NCBI RefSeq assembly: GCF_030408635.1
Contig: NZ_CP047198.1
Span: forward strand, 496,001 to 560,000
From: Corynebacterium coyleae
GTDB taxonomy: Bacteria; Actinomycetota; Actinomycetes; Mycobacteriales; Mycobacteriaceae
DNA length: 64,000 nucleotides
Reading direction: 5' to 3'
The stretch's first letter is position 1. Each line of letters opens with the position of its first letter. The position numbers were made by a program, and so were the translations under genes. The notes beneath the pieces are model-generated. The model was not told the DNA's origin, did no database searches, and was given only the letters and a program-made list of their open reading frames with translations. Below are positions 35,501 to 46,254 of the stretch, piece after piece.

Positions 35501-38500
35501 CTGCGGAGTGCGACGCCAGCAGGGAAGCAGGCAGCGTAAACGACGAGCGCGCCACACCAAACGGTGCGTCCTCGGTCGGTTCCTCGATCTGCGGAATCTC
35601 AGTAATCGTGTCGCCGGCCTCGCTGACCGAACCGACACCCGCCAGGCCAGACAGCAGCTCGAAGACGCTGTCGGAAAGACGATCGCCGTCCACAACCGGG
35701 GAGGCACCCGTGCCTGCGCCGGCAGGGATCTCGACCGGGATGTTCACCTCACGCACGTAGAACGGGCGCTTATCTTCCGGCAGGTGATCCCATGCGGAAT
35801 CAGCGTGGATCCGGATCGTCCACTCACACTCACCAGCCGCGTTGGTGGTTGCCTCCACGTCGAAGGCGTCCTCGTCCAGCGCGTATGCCGGGTTTGCCAT
35901 CAGGTGGCCGTGCCACACCAAGGTTGGGCAGGAGCGCAGGTACGCGGCCTCGTCGGCGGCGTCGCTGCGTCGAGCGAAGCGGGATTCGGCGGTGACGCCG
36001 TCGTCGATAAGCATCTGCGTCGCGGCATCCTCGAAGCGTGCCAGCAACTGCGCAACCGGCTCGTTCTTGCGCGTAATGCCAGCAACCGCAACCGGGCCAG
36101 GGATGATGCGCACCTGGTCAGCGGTGTAGCGCTCATCTTGCGCCTGCCACAAGGTGTCCTTGCCAAACCAGGACTTCAGATCCGCATCAAGTGCCGGCAC
36201 CCACGGCATCGGCTTCGGGTAGGCGTAGTGCAGACCGATCCACCACGCCGCATCGCGCGGGGAAACCACAACCTCGCATGCCTGCGGGTAGTGCTGCAGC
36301 AGGGTCTGAAGGCCTTCGCGCGGGGAGATCTCGACATCGTCGGGGAAGAGGGTCGGGATCTCACCGTGGTCGGCTTCGTTCAGGCGTGCCTCGATGCGCT
36401 GCAGCAACGCGACAAAGCGCGCGTTCCAGGTCTGGTCGATGAACGGATCGGCGAGCTCGACGAAGCGCTCGACCCACTCGGCGTACGTCATCGTCTCCAC
36501 GTCGCCGAAGTAGGGCTTCGCCGTCTTCGACAGGGCCTCGATGATCTCTTCGCGGTGCGCCGGGTACTCCTCAATATCCAACGAGGCGATAAACCGCGCC
36601 GCCTTGGCAAAGGAGTTGTCCAGGTCGTGCAAGTCTGCCAGCAGGTGCGATTGCGACGACGCCACACCGGCCACGCCGCGACCGCGGCCGACCCAACCGC
36701 CGTTGTTCTCCGGGGGCAGGCCCGGCGTATCCACGAGCAGCTGCTTGACCGAATCCGTGGCCTTCGCCTCCTTCGTGGCCATAGCCACGGTGCCGACGAA
36801 CACACCATCCACCGGCATCGCAGGCAGCCCGAACTTCTCGGACCAACGGCCCGTGATCAGTTCCGCGGCACGCTCCGGCGAGTACACGCCACCGCCGACG
36901 GTGAGCACCGCGTTGTCGTGCGCACGAATCTCCGGGTAGGTCTCCAGCAGCATGTCCTCCAGGTCAACCCAGGAGTGGTGGCCGCCAGCGTGGCCGTCTT
37001 CCACCATCAAGATGACCTGGTCGTCCGGGTTCGCCGCCGCGATGGCAAGCGCGTTGCGGATCTGCTGCGTCGTACCAGGCTTGAGCGCAATGTAGGGGAA
37101 GCCATCCTGATGCAGCTGCGCGAACAGTTCCGTGGCTTCTTCCACTTCCGGGATGCCTGCGGAGATGCACACGCCGTTAAACGGGGCACCGGCCGCGCGG
37201 GCCTTTGGCACCATGCGCGTTTGGCCGAACTGCAGGTTCCACAGGAAGCGGTCGAAGAACATGGTGTTGAACTGTGCGGTGCGACCGGGCTGCAAAAACG
37301 CCTTGAGGTTGGCGGTGTGCTTGCCAAACTCCTCCTCGGAGTACATGCCGCCACCGGCAAGTTCTGCCCAGTAGCCGGCGTTGGCGGCAGCGGCGACGAT
37401 CTCGCCGTCTGCGGACGTCGGCGTCATGCCACCCAGGATGATCGGGGACAGGCCAGTCAGCGACGAGAACTTCGTCTGCGTGTACGTCTTGCCGTCCGGC
37501 AGCGCAATCACTCGCGGCGCGTAGTCCGAATAGTCCACGCCCTGCGGCAGCTCAGCACCCGGGCGTGCGAGGTCGTCGCGTTTCGCGGCAGTGGATGCAT
37601 CGAGCACAGCGACGCCGGAACCGTTGGCCAGGTTGGTCACAATGGTTGCCGTCGCCGAATCAAACGTGAAAATGTGGCTCGCACCCTGGGCAATCAGGTC
37701 GCGCACGACTTCGGTGAAGTCGAATCGGTCCACCAAAATCGACTGTGCCAGTTCACGCGGGGTGGTGGTTTCAAACGTGATCCCGCACGCGTCCGCCCAC
37801 TGCTGCGCCAGATCCACACCAGGGGCGTTGGTCTCCACATGGAAGGGGTACGCAACATCAAGCGAATCGAACACCGGCGTGATCTCGGAGCCGCCGTACT
37901 CCACTTCCAACTTGGCGTTGTAGCTGCTCGCAGCCGCTTCGATGTCCTTGCGTGCCTGCGCGAGCGCCTCCGGGCTGCCGGACAGCACCACGTGGCGGTG
38001 CCCATTGATCACGCTGATCGGAGCAGCTTGCGTATCGACGACAAACTCACCGACCTGCTCAGGCGTTAAGCCCCGAACCGAAAGCATCCGGCTGCGCGAG
38101 TCGGCGGCACCGTACACGTTGGTCGCGGCGGCACCCATGATGAACGCGAACGCAAGCGCCTTCTCCGCAGCCTGCGGGCCGTTGGCGCGATCCAGTGCGG
38201 CAGCGCCCAGGATGCCCTGCGAGTGACCGGCGAACAGTGCGTCGGCGGTGTCCAGGCCGAGCTGCTCGAGGTCTTCAGCAGCAACAATCTGCGATAGCAC
38301 AATCGCCGGCGCGCTGACTGCGGGCAGGGCGTCGATTGCCTCGTGCGCAGCATCTGCATCCATCGCCTCGCGGATACGCTGCACAACCCCTGGCACCACA
38401 GAGGCCAACGGGCGGGCGACGGCGGCGGTGAGGGACTGGGCGTCGGAAAGAAGCTGCTCCATGCGGCTACGTGCCACAGGAGTCGCAGCAGCATCAGCGA

Positions 38501-38579
38501 GTGCCTGCTGCCAGGAAGAACCCTGCCCCGGGAACAGGATTGCGGGACGCTTCAGGGAAGAAAAAGAGGTGGAATTCAT
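29550..38579 (-). CDS. fas: Type I fatty acid synthase
   Basis: Single-chain multienzyme that makes long-chain fatty acids from acetyl- and malonyl-CoA in the cytoplasm; 3009 residues, normal for the bacterial form. Domain order: acetyltransferase (GHSQG, S120); enoyl reductase ([12 protein letters not shown] near 380); dehydratase region about 900-1300; malonyl/palmitoyl transferase ([14 protein letters not shown]1391); ACP ([19 protein letters not shown], phosphopantetheine serine S1758 or S1759) after an alanine/proline linker near 1690; ketoreductase ([18 protein letters not shown] near 2050); ketosynthase ([12 protein letters not shown]2654). ATG 38579 has AAGGAC 6 nt upstream. It lies between accD and accE; AcpS, which loads its ACP, is encoded next to accD. 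Confidence 0.98.
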   Translation of the reverse strand: MNSTSFSSLKRPAILFPGQGSSWQQALADAAATPVARSRMEQLLSDAQSLTAAVARPLASVVPGVVQRIREAMDADAAHEAIDALPAVSAPAIVLSQIVAAEDLEQLGLDTADALFAGHSQGILGAAALDRANGPQAAEKALAFAFIMGAAATNVYGAADSRSRMLSVRGLTPEQVGEFVVDTQAAPISVINGHRHVVLSGSPEALAQARKDIEAAASSYNAKLEVEYGGSEITPVFDSLDVAYPFHVETNAPGVDLAQQWADACGITFETTTPRELAQSILVDRFDFTEVVRDLIAQGASHIFTFDSATATIVTNLANGSGVAVLDASTAAKRDDLARPGAELPQGVDYSDYAPRVIALPDGKTYTQTKFSSLTGLSPIILGGMTPTSADGEIVAAAANAGYWAELAGGGMYSEEEFGKHTANLKAFLQPGRTAQFNTMFFDRFLWNLQFGQTRMVPKARAAGAPFNGVCISAGIPEVEEATELFAQLHQDGFPYIALKPGTTQQIRNALAIAAANPDDQVILMVEDGHAGGHHSWVDLEDMLLETYPEIRAHDNAVLTVGGGVYSPERAAELITGRWSEKFGLPAMPVDGVFVGTVAMATKEAKATDSVKQLLVDTPGLPPENNGGWVGRGRGVAGVASSQSHLLADLHDLDNSFAKAARFIASLDIEEYPAHREEIIEALSKTAKPYFGDVETMTYAEWVERFVELADPFIDQTWNARFVALLQRIEARLNEADHGEIPTLFPDDVEISPREGLQTLLQHYPQACEVVVSPRDAAWWIGLHYAYPKPMPWVPALDADLKSWFGKDTLWQAQDERYTADQVRIIPGPVAVAGITRKNEPVAQLLARFEDAATQMLIDDGVTAESRFARRSDAADEAAYLRSCPTLVWHGHLMANPAYALDEDAFDVEATTNAAGECEWTIRIHADSAWDHLPEDKRPFYVREVNIPVEIPAGAGTGASPVVDGDRLSDSVFELLSGLAGVGSVSEAGDTITEIPQIEEPTEDAPFGVARSSFTLPASLLASHSAVTGGAVADNAVVGTPDVLVGPCWPAIYAALGSGRLADGTPVIEGLLNAVHLDHVIDLRVPLSELADGRRIDVTSKCTSIAESTSGRIVTVELELRSGDEVVATQMQRFAIRGRATGTATPVPAPAYGGGAASDQVEPTPRSFVDRTVVRAPSDMTPFALVSGDYNPIHTSANAAALVNLDAPLVHGMWLSATAQHLAAGHGQVIGWTYSMYGMVQLDDEVEITVERVGRVGIQQALEVTCRIAGDVVSRGQALLAQPRTAYVYPGQGIQTQGMGNGDRAASAAARDVWRRADRHTRETHGFSIQRIVEDNPSRLVIRGVEFKHPDGVLHLTQFTQVAMAVVAYAQTQRLNEANALASGAYFAGHSLGEYTALAALGNIFDLEAVIDIVYSRGSAMGSLVPRDAEGNSDYGMGALRPNMIGVGPEEVEAYVAGVAQDSGEFLEIVNYNIKGQQYSVAGTKRGLAALERKANSVTPRAYVTVPGVDVPFHSRVLREGVADFAEKLDEHMPAIIDVDTLVDRYIPNLVAKPFALTQQFIDAVTDEVPSERLKGMTPENTERNTLARTLLIELLAWQFASPVRWIETQDYLLGRVDQVIEVGLASSPTLTNLAKREMDVIGIHVPVFNVEASQDIVMLNDVVSAPEPVLVDDTPAETDAEPAPESAPQPAAEAAPAAPAAPAEPAPAAPAASGAPASDLPFTAADAITVLFALQNKIRPEQINDSDTIEELTGGVSSRRNQLLMDMSAELGVPAIDGAAEADVATLNTRVNTAAPGYTPFGAVLSEAVGTRLRQLFGGAGLKPAFVGEHLAAAWGLPASWTAHVEAEILLGSRTEESVRGGSLNSLPSATTKAEITALIDQAVQNVAARYGVAVSQATSGGASGGGVVDSAALDAYKDEVTDTLVATARTLLNKLGIENEVAEIPAPDTTIVETIEAELGSGWVKQVTPVFDERKAVLFDDRWAQAREDLARVALGEIDLAPQRFAGTGATVAKQAEWYAKRVEGDRRNVLGEIATAANAAANEPYANDVALVTGAAPGSIATAVVEALLAGGATVIMTASNVSQARKEFARTLFAKHASVGARLWLVPTNLSSYRDIDALIEWIGSEQKETVGKDVKIIKPALTPTLAFPFAAPPVSGSLAEVGGNAETQARLLLWSVERTIAGLSDLAQRGDHYPAERAHIVLPGSPNRGTFGGDGAYGEVKAAFDAIVNKWSAETGWPEGVTLAQARIGWVAGTHLMGGNDGLVPAAQAAGIHVWSPEEISTQLLSLVTEESREQAKQSPLDLDLTGGLEDAGVSIADLARNARVDVAGTESSTSNGATVRALPNVATPRQPAPAAVGDVTCALDDMVVVVGIGEVSSWGSGRTRREAEYGITRTGEVDLTAAGVLELAWMMGLITWSEDPNPAWYDEDGAEVAEEDIYERFRDDVIARSGIRTLTDKYFLTDQGSIDLEQVYLDRDITFTVATEEEALAYVEADGEKTTIRQIDGEWSVTRHAGALAHVPKKATLTRTVAGQMPDGFDPTKWGIPAQMADGMDRMAAWNLVTAVDAFINAGFTPAELMQKVHPSFIATTQGTGIGGMESLHKVFVSRFIGEERQTDILQEALPNVVAAHTMQALVGGYGSMIHPVGACATAAVSIEEAVDKIALGKADFVVAGGIDDVQVESLQGFGDMNATAETAKMTAQGIDGRFISRANDRRRGGFLEAEGGGTVLLARGTLAAELGLPVLAVVAYASSFGDGAHTSIPAPGLGVLAAACGGTDSRLARSLSSLGLTPDDVTVLSKHDTSTNANDPNESELHSVLWPAVGRDPDAPMYVISQKTLTGHSKAGAALLQTGGLLDVLATGDLPPNASLDCVDPLIEPKATNLVWLRSPLALGAGNVKAAALTSLGFGHVGALVVLGHPGVFEAALTRDGRDADAWRERATERLAQGASRLEAGMIGRADLFTQVENRRFAGIDDHADEIALLLNPDARLNADGTYPTATPTV

Positions 38580-38624
38580 AACAGTGTCCTTATGGTCCTT
38601 TGTGGTCCTTGAATCGGAGCGGGA

Positions 38625-40277
38625 TTAGAGCGGGATATTGCCGTGCTTGCGCATCGGACGCGCCACGGTCTTGTCACGGAAGAAACGCAGTTGCGCTGCG
38701 AGAACCGCAGGGGTTTCGCTTGGGAGGATGACCGAATCGATCAGACCGCGCTCAGCGGCCTTGTACGGGTTGAGCATCTCGTCTTCGTAGTCGCGCTCGT
38801 ACTTCGCAATCAGTTCGCGGAGCTCCTCGTCGCTCACACCGGAGTCGCGGGCGTTAGCAATGTCTTTGCGGTTGATAAAGCCGACTGCGCCAGACGCACC
38901 CATCACCGCGATCTGCGCGGTCGGCCACGCCAAGTTCACATCGGCGCCGAGGCCCTTCGAGCCCATCACGCAGTACGCGCCGCCGTACGCCTTTCGCATG
39001 GTCACGGTCACCTTCGGCACGGTTGCCTCGCCGTAGGCGTACAGCAGCTTCGCGCCGCGGCGCAGAATGCCGCTGTGTTCCTGGTTCGCGCCGGGCAAGA
39101 AGCCGGGAACGTCCACCAGCATGACAATTGGGATGTTGAAGCTGTCGCAGGTGCGGATGAAGCGCGCGGCCTTTTCCGCCGAGTCAATGTCCAAGCAACC
39201 TGCGAGCACCATGGGCTGATTAGCGACGAAACCCACCGGCTGGTCCTCAATCCGACCAAACGCAGTGACGACGTTTTCAGCGCGCTGCTCCATGACCTCC
39301 AGGAACTCGCCGTCGTCCGCGATATGCGCAATCACGTCGCGGACCTCATAAGGGGTGTTCGGCGAGTCTGGGATCAGTGAATCCAGCGCGGCAGCATCGG
39401 TGGCGTCTGCCTCTGCATCGGTTGGGGTTGCCGGGCGCGGCGCCGACTTCTGGCGGTTGTTCGACGGCAAGTACTCGAGCAAGTCAGCCACCCAGTCGAG
39501 CGCATCCTCGTCGGATTCCGCAACGTAGTGGCAGTTGCCGCCCTGCTGCATGTGGATCCAGGCGCCGCCGAGCTCCTCCTGCGAGATCTCCTCACCCGTG
39601 ACCGTCTTGATCACGTCCGGGCCGGTGACGAACATCTTCGAGGTTTCATCCACCATGACCACAAAGTCGGTCAGTGCGGGGGAGTAGGCGTTACCGCCGG
39701 CGCAAGCGCCCATGATCACGGAGATCTGCGGGACCACGCCGGAGGCTTCGATGTTGTGCAGGAAGGTCTGCGCGATCCAGTCCAGCGATACCGCGCCGTC
39801 CTGGATGCGGGCGCCTGCACCTTCGTAGAGGCCGATCAGTGGACGACCGGTGGTGACGGCAAGGCGCTGAATCTTGGTCATCTTCTCGCCGTAGACCTCA
39901 CCCAACGCGCCGCCGAAGACGGTGCCGTCCTGGGAAAAGATGCAGACCTCGCGTCCGTCGATCGTGCCGAATCCGGTGACAATGCCATCCGTTGCCGGCC
40001 GTTTCGCCTGCATCCCGAAGTCATGGGTGCGGTGGCGGGCGTGCTGGTCGAACTCCACAAACGAGCCCTCGTCCAGGAGGTAGTCCAAGCGCTCACGTGC
40101 GGTCAGTCTGCCTGCTGCGCGGACCTTCTCCAGTGGTTTTGATCCCATCGGCTCGGCCGCTTCGGTGCGTCGTTGCACGAGGTCATCGTGTTTTTGGGCT
40201 GTGGTCGCCGGTGCCGGGGTTGGCGCCGGAACCGCTGCCTTTTCAGTCTGATGTACACCTGTAAACGTATTTGGCAT
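38625..40277 (-). CDS. accD: Acyl-CoA carboxylase beta subunit (carboxyltransferase), AccD1-like
   Basis: Transfers the carboxyl group from biotin to acetyl-CoA, giving malonyl-CoA for the synthase downstream. 550 residues: a short proline/alanine-rich start, then the two crotonase-like halves ([35 protein letters not shown], and later [40 protein letters not shown]). The C-terminus [11 protein letters not shown] is typical of actinobacterial acetyl/propionyl-CoA carboxylase. -10 TAGAAT lies 6 nt before the ATG, so the operon mRNA is leaderless. Substrate choice (acetyl versus propionyl) is inferred from the fas context. Confidence 0.92.
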   Translation of the reverse strand: MPNTFTGVHQTEKAAVPAPTPAPATTAQKHDDLVQRRTEAAEPMGSKPLEKVRAAGRLTARERLDYLLDEGSFVEFDQHARHRTHDFGMQAKRPATDGIVTGFGTIDGREVCIFSQDGTVFGGALGEVYGEKMTKIQRLAVTTGRPLIGLYEGAGARIQDGAVSLDWIAQTFLHNIEASGVVPQISVIMGACAGGNAYSPALTDFVVMVDETSKMFVTGPDVIKTVTGEEISQEELGGAWIHMQQGGNCHYVAESDEDALDWVADLLEYLPSNNRQKSAPRPATPTDAEADATDAAALDSLIPDSPNTPYEVRDVIAHIADDGEFLEVMEQRAENVVTAFGRIEDQPVGFVANQPMVLAGCLDIDSAEKAARFIRTCDSFNIPIVMLVDVPGFLPGANQEHSGILRRGAKLLYAYGEATVPKVTVTMRKAYGGAYCVMGSKGLGADVNLAWPTAQIAVMGASGAVGFINRKDIANARDSGVSDEELRELIAKYERDYEDEMLNPYKAAERGLIDSVILPSETPAVLAAQLRFFRDKTVARPMRKHGNIPL

Positions 40278-40283
40278 GCTGGC

Positions 40284-40289
40284 ATTCTA
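40284..40289 (-). promoter_or_regulatory. Leaderless -10 box of the accD-fas operon
   Basis: TAGAAT on the minus strand, 6 nt before the accD ATG. Confidence 0.65.
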
Positions 40290-40290
40290 A

Positions 40291-40323
40291 ACCTACGAAT
40301 CCGTAAGTTACTAGTCGGTAGGT
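40291..40323. promoter_or_regulatory. 33-bp palindromic operator between accD and acpS (FasR-like)
   Basis: Two 16-bp arms, starting ACCTACGAATCCGTAA and ending TTACTAGTCGGTAGGT, pair at 11 of 16 positions about a central G at 40307. The outer six (ACCTAC/GTAGGT) and inner four (GTAA/TTAC) are perfect. It covers the accD -35 region. In C. glutamicum the TetR-type FasR binds upstream of accD1 and represses lipid genes; the identity of the binder here is inferred. Confidence 0.6.
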
Positions 40324-40386
40324 AAATTCCCAGCCACACAGCAGGTTCTATTACGAACGCCAACCCCCGATGGACATTCAAGAAAC

Positions 40387-40392
40387 TAGGCT
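40387..40392 (+). promoter_or_regulatory. Leaderless -10 box of acpS
   Basis: TAGGCT, 6 nt before the acpS ATG at 40399. The 75 bp between this and the operator show nothing else. Confidence 0.55.
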
Positions 40393-40398
40393 TTGACC

Positions 40399-40776
40399 AT
40401 GCATATCGGCATCGACCTCGTGGACGTTTCCTCGTTCGCCCAACAAATGGAATTCCCAGGTTCTACCTTCGGTTCTGTGTTCACCGACCGCGAGATACGC
40501 ACGTGCAACACGAAACCGAATCGTGCTGCATCGCTCGCCGGACGCTGGGCGGTAAAGGAGGCTTACATCAAAGCCTGGTCCCAAACGATCATCGGCCAGC
40601 CCCCGCTTATCACCCCGGACGAGCTCAACTTCGCCGAGATAGAAGTAGTCAACGACGCATTCGGGCGACCTGTGGTCCAGTTGCACGGTGAGGTCGCACG
40701 GTTAGGCCCCCACGTCCAAAGCGTCTCCCTGAGCCACGACGGCGACTATGCGATTGCCACTGTGATCGTGGACTAG
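40399..40776 (+). CDS. acpS: Holo-[acyl-carrier-protein] synthase AcpS
   Basis: Transfers phosphopantetheine from CoA to the ACP serine of the fatty acid synthase. 125 residues from the ATG at 40399 (MHIGIDLVDVSSFAQQM). Magnesium-binding aspartate in GIDLVD and the signature glutamate in GRWAVKEAYIKAW are present; the C-terminal VSLSHDGDYAIATVIV is also typical. Divergent from accD across the shared operator, so both may answer the same lipid signal. Confidence 0.92.
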   Translation: MHIGIDLVDVSSFAQQMEFPGSTFGSVFTDREIRTCNTKPNRAASLAGRWAVKEAYIKAWSQTIIGQPPLITPDELNFAEIEVVNDAFGRPVVQLHGEVARLGPHVQSVSLSHDGDYAIATVIVD

Positions 40777-40795
40777 GGGCGCTTGGCCGGAAGGC

Positions 40796-41482
40796 TTACC
40801 GCCACGCCTGGGCGGCACGGACGAAGCCGGCTGCAAGGGTGCGGCCGGTGTGGGTGAGGTGGTCGTCGTGAAGCGAAAGCTCCTGGGTGACGGCGGCAGC
40901 GTCATAACCGCTGCGCGCGGCCCACTGACCTGCAACATCGGGGGAGCATTCGGGGTGGAACTGCACCGAGACGATGGAACCGAGACGCATCGCCTGGATG
41001 GGGCAGCGGGCACTCGAGGCGAGCAGTTGCGCGCCGGGCGGAAGCGACACCACTGCATCGTGGTGGGATTCGACCACAACCAATTCGGGATCGAGGGCGC
41101 CGAAAAGAGGATCGGCAAGACCAGCTTCGGTCAGCGACACTCGTGCGGCGCCCTCTTCGTCCTGACTGGCTAAGCCGACGGAAACTTCGCCCCCGAAGCA
41201 GTCGGCGATGATCTGGTGGCCAAGGCAGATACCCAGCACCGGCATGCCTGACGAATGAGCTGCGCGAAGGAGATCGTGGACGGCGGGCAGCCAAGGTGCG
41301 GCCTCGGTGTCCAGGGCGTTGGTGCGACCGCCGAGGAGGATGAGGGCGGAGGTGGTGTCGTCGATACGCGGTGGCGTTTGGTTGAGATCGACGACATCGA
41401 GCTCAGCGCCGGCGCGTTCGAGCCATGGGCCGAGGCGCTGGAGCGGGCTGATCGGGTCGGGCTGGAGAACAGTGATGCGCAT
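40796..41482 (-). CDS. Class I glutamine amidotransferase-like protein
   Basis: 228 residues. Triad: nucleophile cysteine in GICLGHQ, and histidine/glutamate in VQFHPE. An oxyanion block ILLGGRTNALD is present. It resembles GMP-synthase-like stand-alone amidotransferases (YfeJ/GuaA_1 group) whose substrates are mostly unknown. The ATG is 2 nt after the stop of the small 41485 gene, so both share a transcript. Confidence 0.82.
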   Translation of the reverse strand: MRITVLQPDPISPLQRLGPWLERAGAELDVVDLNQTPPRIDDTTSALILLGGRTNALDTEAAPWLPAVHDLLRAAHSSGMPVLGICLGHQIIADCFGGEVSVGLASQDEEGAARVSLTEAGLADPLFGALDPELVVVESHHDAVVSLPPGAQLLASSARCPIQAMRLGSIVSVQFHPECSPDVAGQWAARSGYDAAAVTQELSLHDDHLTHTGRTLAAGFVRAAQAWR

Positions 41483-41484
41483 GG

Positions 41485-42733
<1,249 letters not shown>

Positions 42734-42771
42734 GGGCTAGCGGCGGAGCCAGGTCCGTTTCCGGCGTAGCC

Positions 42772-44664
42772 TCAGCGCTTCGCTCGTGCGGCCCGCAGGC
42801 CGTTCAAGATCACGATGACTTCGGCGACCTCGTGAACCAACACCACGGCGGCTAGGCCCAGCACGCCGGTGATCGCCAGCGGCATCAACACGATGATGAT
42901 GGCCAGAGACAGCACGATGTTTTGGTTGATGATCCTGCTGCCTCGGCGGGCGTGCTGCAGAGCCTGCGGGATCAGCCGGAGGTCGTGGCCGGTGAAGGCG
43001 ACGTCAGCGGACTCGATCGCGGCGTCAGAGCCGGTCGCTCCCATCGCAATGCCCACCGTCGCGCCTGCCAGTGCCGGCGCGTCGTTGATGCCGTCGCCGA
43101 TCATCGCCGTCGGCGTCTTGGAGGAGAGTTCGGCGACGATGTTTGCCTTGTCCTCCGGTCGCAGCTCGGCGCGCACGTCGTCGATTCCGGCGATTTCAGC
43201 CAGCGCCCGGGCGGTGCGAGTGTTGTCGCCGGTGAGCATGCTCACTTCCACGTCGTTGGCGTGCAGGGTCTGCACGGCTTCGGGAACCTCGGGACGCAGC
43301 TCGTCGCGGACACCGATCGCCCCGGCGAGGGTGTCATCGACGGTGACCAGGACGCAGGTCTGGCCCTCGGACTCCATGCGCTCAACGTCTGCCTTCAATG
43401 GCCCGGCGTCGATCCACCGGGGGCTGCCCACCAGCACTCGTCGGCCTTCGACGGTGCCGCCGATGCCATGCCCGGCTTCCTCGCTGATGTCCGAGGCGGT
43501 GGGCGCTTCGGGCGCCGCTGCCGCGATCGCCGCGGCGAGGGGGTGCGTCGATTGCTGTTCAACTGCCGCCGCGAAAGCAAGCACCTGCGCCCGATCGAAT
43601 CCGTCCGCCGGGACCACGCCGGTAACCTCGGGCTGGTTGCGGGTAAGGGTTCCGGTCTTGTCCACCGCAAGGTGACGGATGCCGCCGAGCCGCTCGAACG
43701 CCGCGCCGGACTTGATGACCACTCCGAACTGACTGGCCGCGCCGATCGCGGCCACGACCGTCAGCGGCACGGAGATTGCCAGCGCGCACGGCGAGGCTGC
43801 GACCAGAACCACCAACGCACGGGTGATCCACGTCTCGGGGTCGCCCAGCAGCGAGCCAATCACACCGACCAGCACCGCCAGGATCATCACCCCGGGCACT
43901 AGGGGTTGGGCGATCCGGTCGGCGATCCGGGCGCGGTCGCCCTTTTCCGCCTGTGCCTGCTCGACCAGGTCGACGAGGGTGGTCAGCGAGTTGTCCGTTC
44001 CAGCTGCGGTCGTCTCGATCTCCAGCACACCGGCGGAGTTGATTGCTCCCGCGGGTACCTCGTCGCCGGGTGCGACCTCCTCCGGAATGGATTCTCCGGT
44101 GATCGCTGAGGTGTCAAGGCTGGATCGTCCGGAACGAATGATGCCGTCCGTGGCGATTCGTTCCCCGGGGCGCACGAGCATTAGCTCGCCAACCACGAGG
44201 TCCTTCGCTGCGACCTCGACCGCCGTGCCGTCGCGCAGCACCGTCGCGGTCTGCGGCACCAACTTCAACAGTGCCCGCAGTCCGCTCTGGGCCCGGTCCA
44301 TCGCCTTGTCTTCCAGTGCCTCGGCGATCGAGTACAGGAACGCTAGCGCCGCGGCCTCTCCGACGTAACCGAGGATCACCGCGCCGACCGCACTGATCGT
44401 CATCAGCAAGCCAATGCCGAGCTTGCGCTTCGTGACAAGGTTCCGGATCGCTCCAGGTGCGAACGTGTAAGCGCCCAACAGCAGGCCGACCCAGAACAGT
44501 ACTGTCGCGGGTGTCTCCAAGTCGGACCAGTCCAGCGCCAGACCTATGAAGAGGGCTATGCCGGAGAAGATCGGCAGTAGCAACTCGGGGTCCTTCCACC
44601 ATGGCCGATCGAGCTCTTCGACCTCCGCGGCGGGTTTGTGTTCGCATCCACACGCTGAACTCAT
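42772..44664 (-). CDS. cadA: Heavy-metal P1B-type ATPase (Cd/Zn/Pb exporter)
   Basis: Membrane pump for toxic divalent metals, 630 residues from the ATG at 44664 (MSSACGCEH), which overlaps the cmtR stop. N-terminal CGC near residue 5 may bind metal; there is no full HMA domain. Motifs: TGES in the actuator, metal site ASPCALA (SPC), phosphorylation DKTGTLT, HP dipeptide in QQSTHPLAAA, and GDGINDAPALA hinge. SPC together with a CmtR partner points to cadmium/lead/zinc. Transcribed after the regulator gene. Confidence 0.92.
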   Translation of the reverse strand: MSSACGCEHKPAAEVEELDRPWWKDPELLLPIFSGIALFIGLALDWSDLETPATVLFWVGLLLGAYTFAPGAIRNLVTKRKLGIGLLMTISAVGAVILGYVGEAAALAFLYSIAEALEDKAMDRAQSGLRALLKLVPQTATVLRDGTAVEVAAKDLVVGELMLVRPGERIATDGIIRSGRSSLDTSAITGESIPEEVAPGDEVPAGAINSAGVLEIETTAAGTDNSLTTLVDLVEQAQAEKGDRARIADRIAQPLVPGVMILAVLVGVIGSLLGDPETWITRALVVLVAASPCALAISVPLTVVAAIGAASQFGVVIKSGAAFERLGGIRHLAVDKTGTLTRNQPEVTGVVPADGFDRAQVLAFAAAVEQQSTHPLAAAIAAAAPEAPTASDISEEAGHGIGGTVEGRRVLVGSPRWIDAGPLKADVERMESEGQTCVLVTVDDTLAGAIGVRDELRPEVPEAVQTLHANDVEVSMLTGDNTRTARALAEIAGIDDVRAELRPEDKANIVAELSSKTPTAMIGDGINDAPALAGATVGIAMGATGSDAAIESADVAFTGHDLRLIPQALQHARRGSRIINQNIVLSLAIIIVLMPLAITGVLGLAAVVLVHEVAEVIVILNGLRAARAKR

Positions 44665-45020
44665 GCGTCCGCTCCCTTCTCGCCGCAGCCGGGGACCGAG
44701 CACTCAGAGTCGATGCATGGGGCGTTTTCGTCGACAGCCAGCGTCGCGTTGACCAGCGCGTTGAGCGCTGCTGCGAGATGCGGATCGGCGATTTCGTAGC
44801 GTGTCTTGCGGCCTTCCGGCTCGGCGACGACGATGCCGCAGTCGCGCAAGCAGGTCAGGTGGTTCGAGACGTTCGAGCGGGTCAGGTCCAGGTCGCGCGA
44901 AAGCACGGCCGGGTAGCTCGGGCCGTCGAGTAGTGTCATCAGGATTCTGGAACGCGTCGGATCCGCCATGGCCCGGCCGAGCCGGTTCATGACGTCGAGG
45001 CGTGAAGCAATGGTCAGCAT
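44661..45020 (-). CDS. cmtR: ArsR-family metal sensor CmtR
   Basis: 119 residues from the ATG at 45020. The helix-turn-helix LTRSNVSNHLTCLRDCGIVV carries the C-x3-C pair of CmtR (C57/C61 in M. tuberculosis), and the C-terminal tail CIDSECSVPGCG supplies more thiols; RLGRAMADPTRSRILMTLLD is nearly the M. tuberculosis sequence. Cadmium or lead binding releases it from DNA and permits export. An upstream open frame to 45056 is probably not translated because the -10 lies there. Confidence 0.9.
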   Translation of the reverse strand: MLTIASRLDVMNRLGRAMADPTRSRILMTLLDGPSYPAVLSRDLDLTRSNVSNHLTCLRDCGIVVAEPEGRKTRYEIADPHLAAALNALVNATLAVDENAPCIDSECSVPGCGEKGADA

Positions 45021-45027
45021 GCGCTGA

Positions 45028-45037
45028 ACTGTACAGT
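45028..45037 (-). promoter_or_regulatory. Leaderless cmtR promoter with palindrome
   Basis: ACTGTACAGT is a perfect 10-bp palindrome; its TACAGT half (45033-45028, minus) is a -10 ending 7 nt before the cmtR ATG. CAGTTCAG occurs on both sides of it. Likely the CmtR operator, by position. Confidence 0.55.
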
Positions 45038-45061
45038 GGCTACTGAACTGGCGCAAGGCGT

Positions 45062-45112
45062 GAGGAGTCTGCTACTGCCTCCGCCCCCGCTACGCCGTTT
45101 CGCAGGCTCCTC
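45062..45112. repeat. Inverted repeat upstream of the YihY gene
   Basis: GAGGAGTCTGC (45062-45072) and GCAGGCTCCTC (45102-45112), 10 of 11 pairs, spaced by 29 bp. The right arm abuts a -10 candidate TACGAT (45113-45118) for the YihY gene. Operator or structure is unknown. Confidence 0.45.
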
Positions 45113-45159
45113 TACGATGTGTTCGGTAAAGCACATCCGTTTAGAAGGGACGTCCGTCG

Positions 45160-46254
45160 ATGGCAACCTCGACATCGCCGCGTAAGGCGTACACCGACGA
45201 ACAAGGAATCGAGCGCGCCTCGAAGCAACAGCAAGAAGGCCTAGAGGCGAAAGTAGAGGAGAAGGCGCCCGCTGCGGCTCACGTGCTGCGGATGAACGAG
45301 CGCTTCGGTTCAGAAGGCGGTAACCAGCTTGCCGGTGGCATTACGTACTTCTCGGTGCTGTCGCTGTTTCCGCTGCTCATGCTGCTTTTCGCTGGCCTCG
45401 GTTTCTTCCTGAGTGCGCGGCCGGATCTGATCCAGGAGATTGAAAACCAGATCACCTCCTCCGTGGACGGCGATCTGGGCGACATGCTCAATGAACTGGT
45501 CAATGCTGCTATTGATCAGCGCGGTGCCGTCGCTGGTATTGGTTTGCTGACCACCCTGTGGTCTGGCCTGGGCTGGATGAACAACCTGCGCGTGGGCGTG
45601 TCCGCGATGTGGAAGGTGGATGCGAACGAGGGCGGCAACTTTGTGACGAAGAAGTTGGCCGACCTACTGGGCCTGATCGTGCTCATTGTCCTGTTCGTGG
45701 TGGCTGCAGGCGTGACTGCGGTTGGCGTGTCCGGCTGGACCAGCACCGCAATGGAGCGCCTCGGCATCGGTGATTTCCCGGGCGCGCGCCTCGTGGTGTG
45801 GGTCGTTGGATTCCTGGTCAGTGTGCTGGCCAGCTTCTTGGTCATGCTGTGGGTGAACATGTACATGCCGCGCACGAAGGTGCCGGTGAAATCAGGTCTA
45901 AAGGGTGCGCTGCTCGGCGCGGTCATCTTCGCCATCTTGCAGCAGTTCGCAGGCCTGGTGATCTCTTCCGCCACCGGTAACCCGGCGGGTGCGATCTTCG
46001 GCCCGATCATCACCCTCATGGTCGTGCTGTACCTGATCTGGCGCGTGGTGCTCTACGTTGCAGCATGGACTGCGACGACGCAGGAGTCCCTGGACGCAGC
46101 CCCGGCGGAGGTTCCGGAGCCGGCCGTGATCAACATCCGTGCAGGTGCGGTGCGTAACACCGATAAGTCGGCGTCTACCGGCAAGGCGCTTGGCGTCGGC
46201 GCCGCGCTTGGCGCTATCGGCGTTGGCCTCGCTTCCGTGCTGACGCGAGACTAA
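45160..46254 (+). CDS. YihY/BrkB-family inner membrane protein
   Basis: 364 residues, six membrane segments in the central part (ITYFSVLSLFPLLMLLFAGL, AVAGIGLLTTLWSGLGW, LLGLIVLIVLFVVAAGVTAV, LVVWVVGFLVSVLASFLVML, LLGAVIFAILQQFAGLVI, FGPIITLMVVLYLIWRVVLY), with a charged N-terminal 45 residues and a C-terminal tail ending in another hydrophobic run. GGNQLAGGITYFSVLSLFPL is the family signature. Transport role not established. 3' end overlaps the convergent dacA by 41 bp. Confidence 0.88.
   Translation: MATSTSPRKAYTDEQGIERASKQQQEGLEAKVEEKAPAAAHVLRMNERFGSEGGNQLAGGITYFSVLSLFPLLMLLFAGLGFFLSARPDLIQEIENQITSSVDGDLGDMLNELVNAAIDQRGAVAGIGLLTTLWSGLGWMNNLRVGVSAMWKVDANEGGNFVTKKLADLLGLIVLIVLFVVAAGVTAVGVSGWTSTAMERLGIGDFPGARLVVWVVGFLVSVLASFLVMLWVNMYMPRTKVPVKSGLKGALLGAVIFAILQQFAGLVISSATGNPAGAIFGPIITLMVVLYLIWRVVLYVAAWTATTQESLDAAPAEVPEPAVINIRAGAVRNTDKSASTGKALGVGAALGAIGVGLASVLTRD

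Noticed and set aside
42734-42771. Bidirectional terminator between trpS and cadA
   Set aside because: GGCTA...TAGCC arms pair only with bulges and no T-run follows on either strand.
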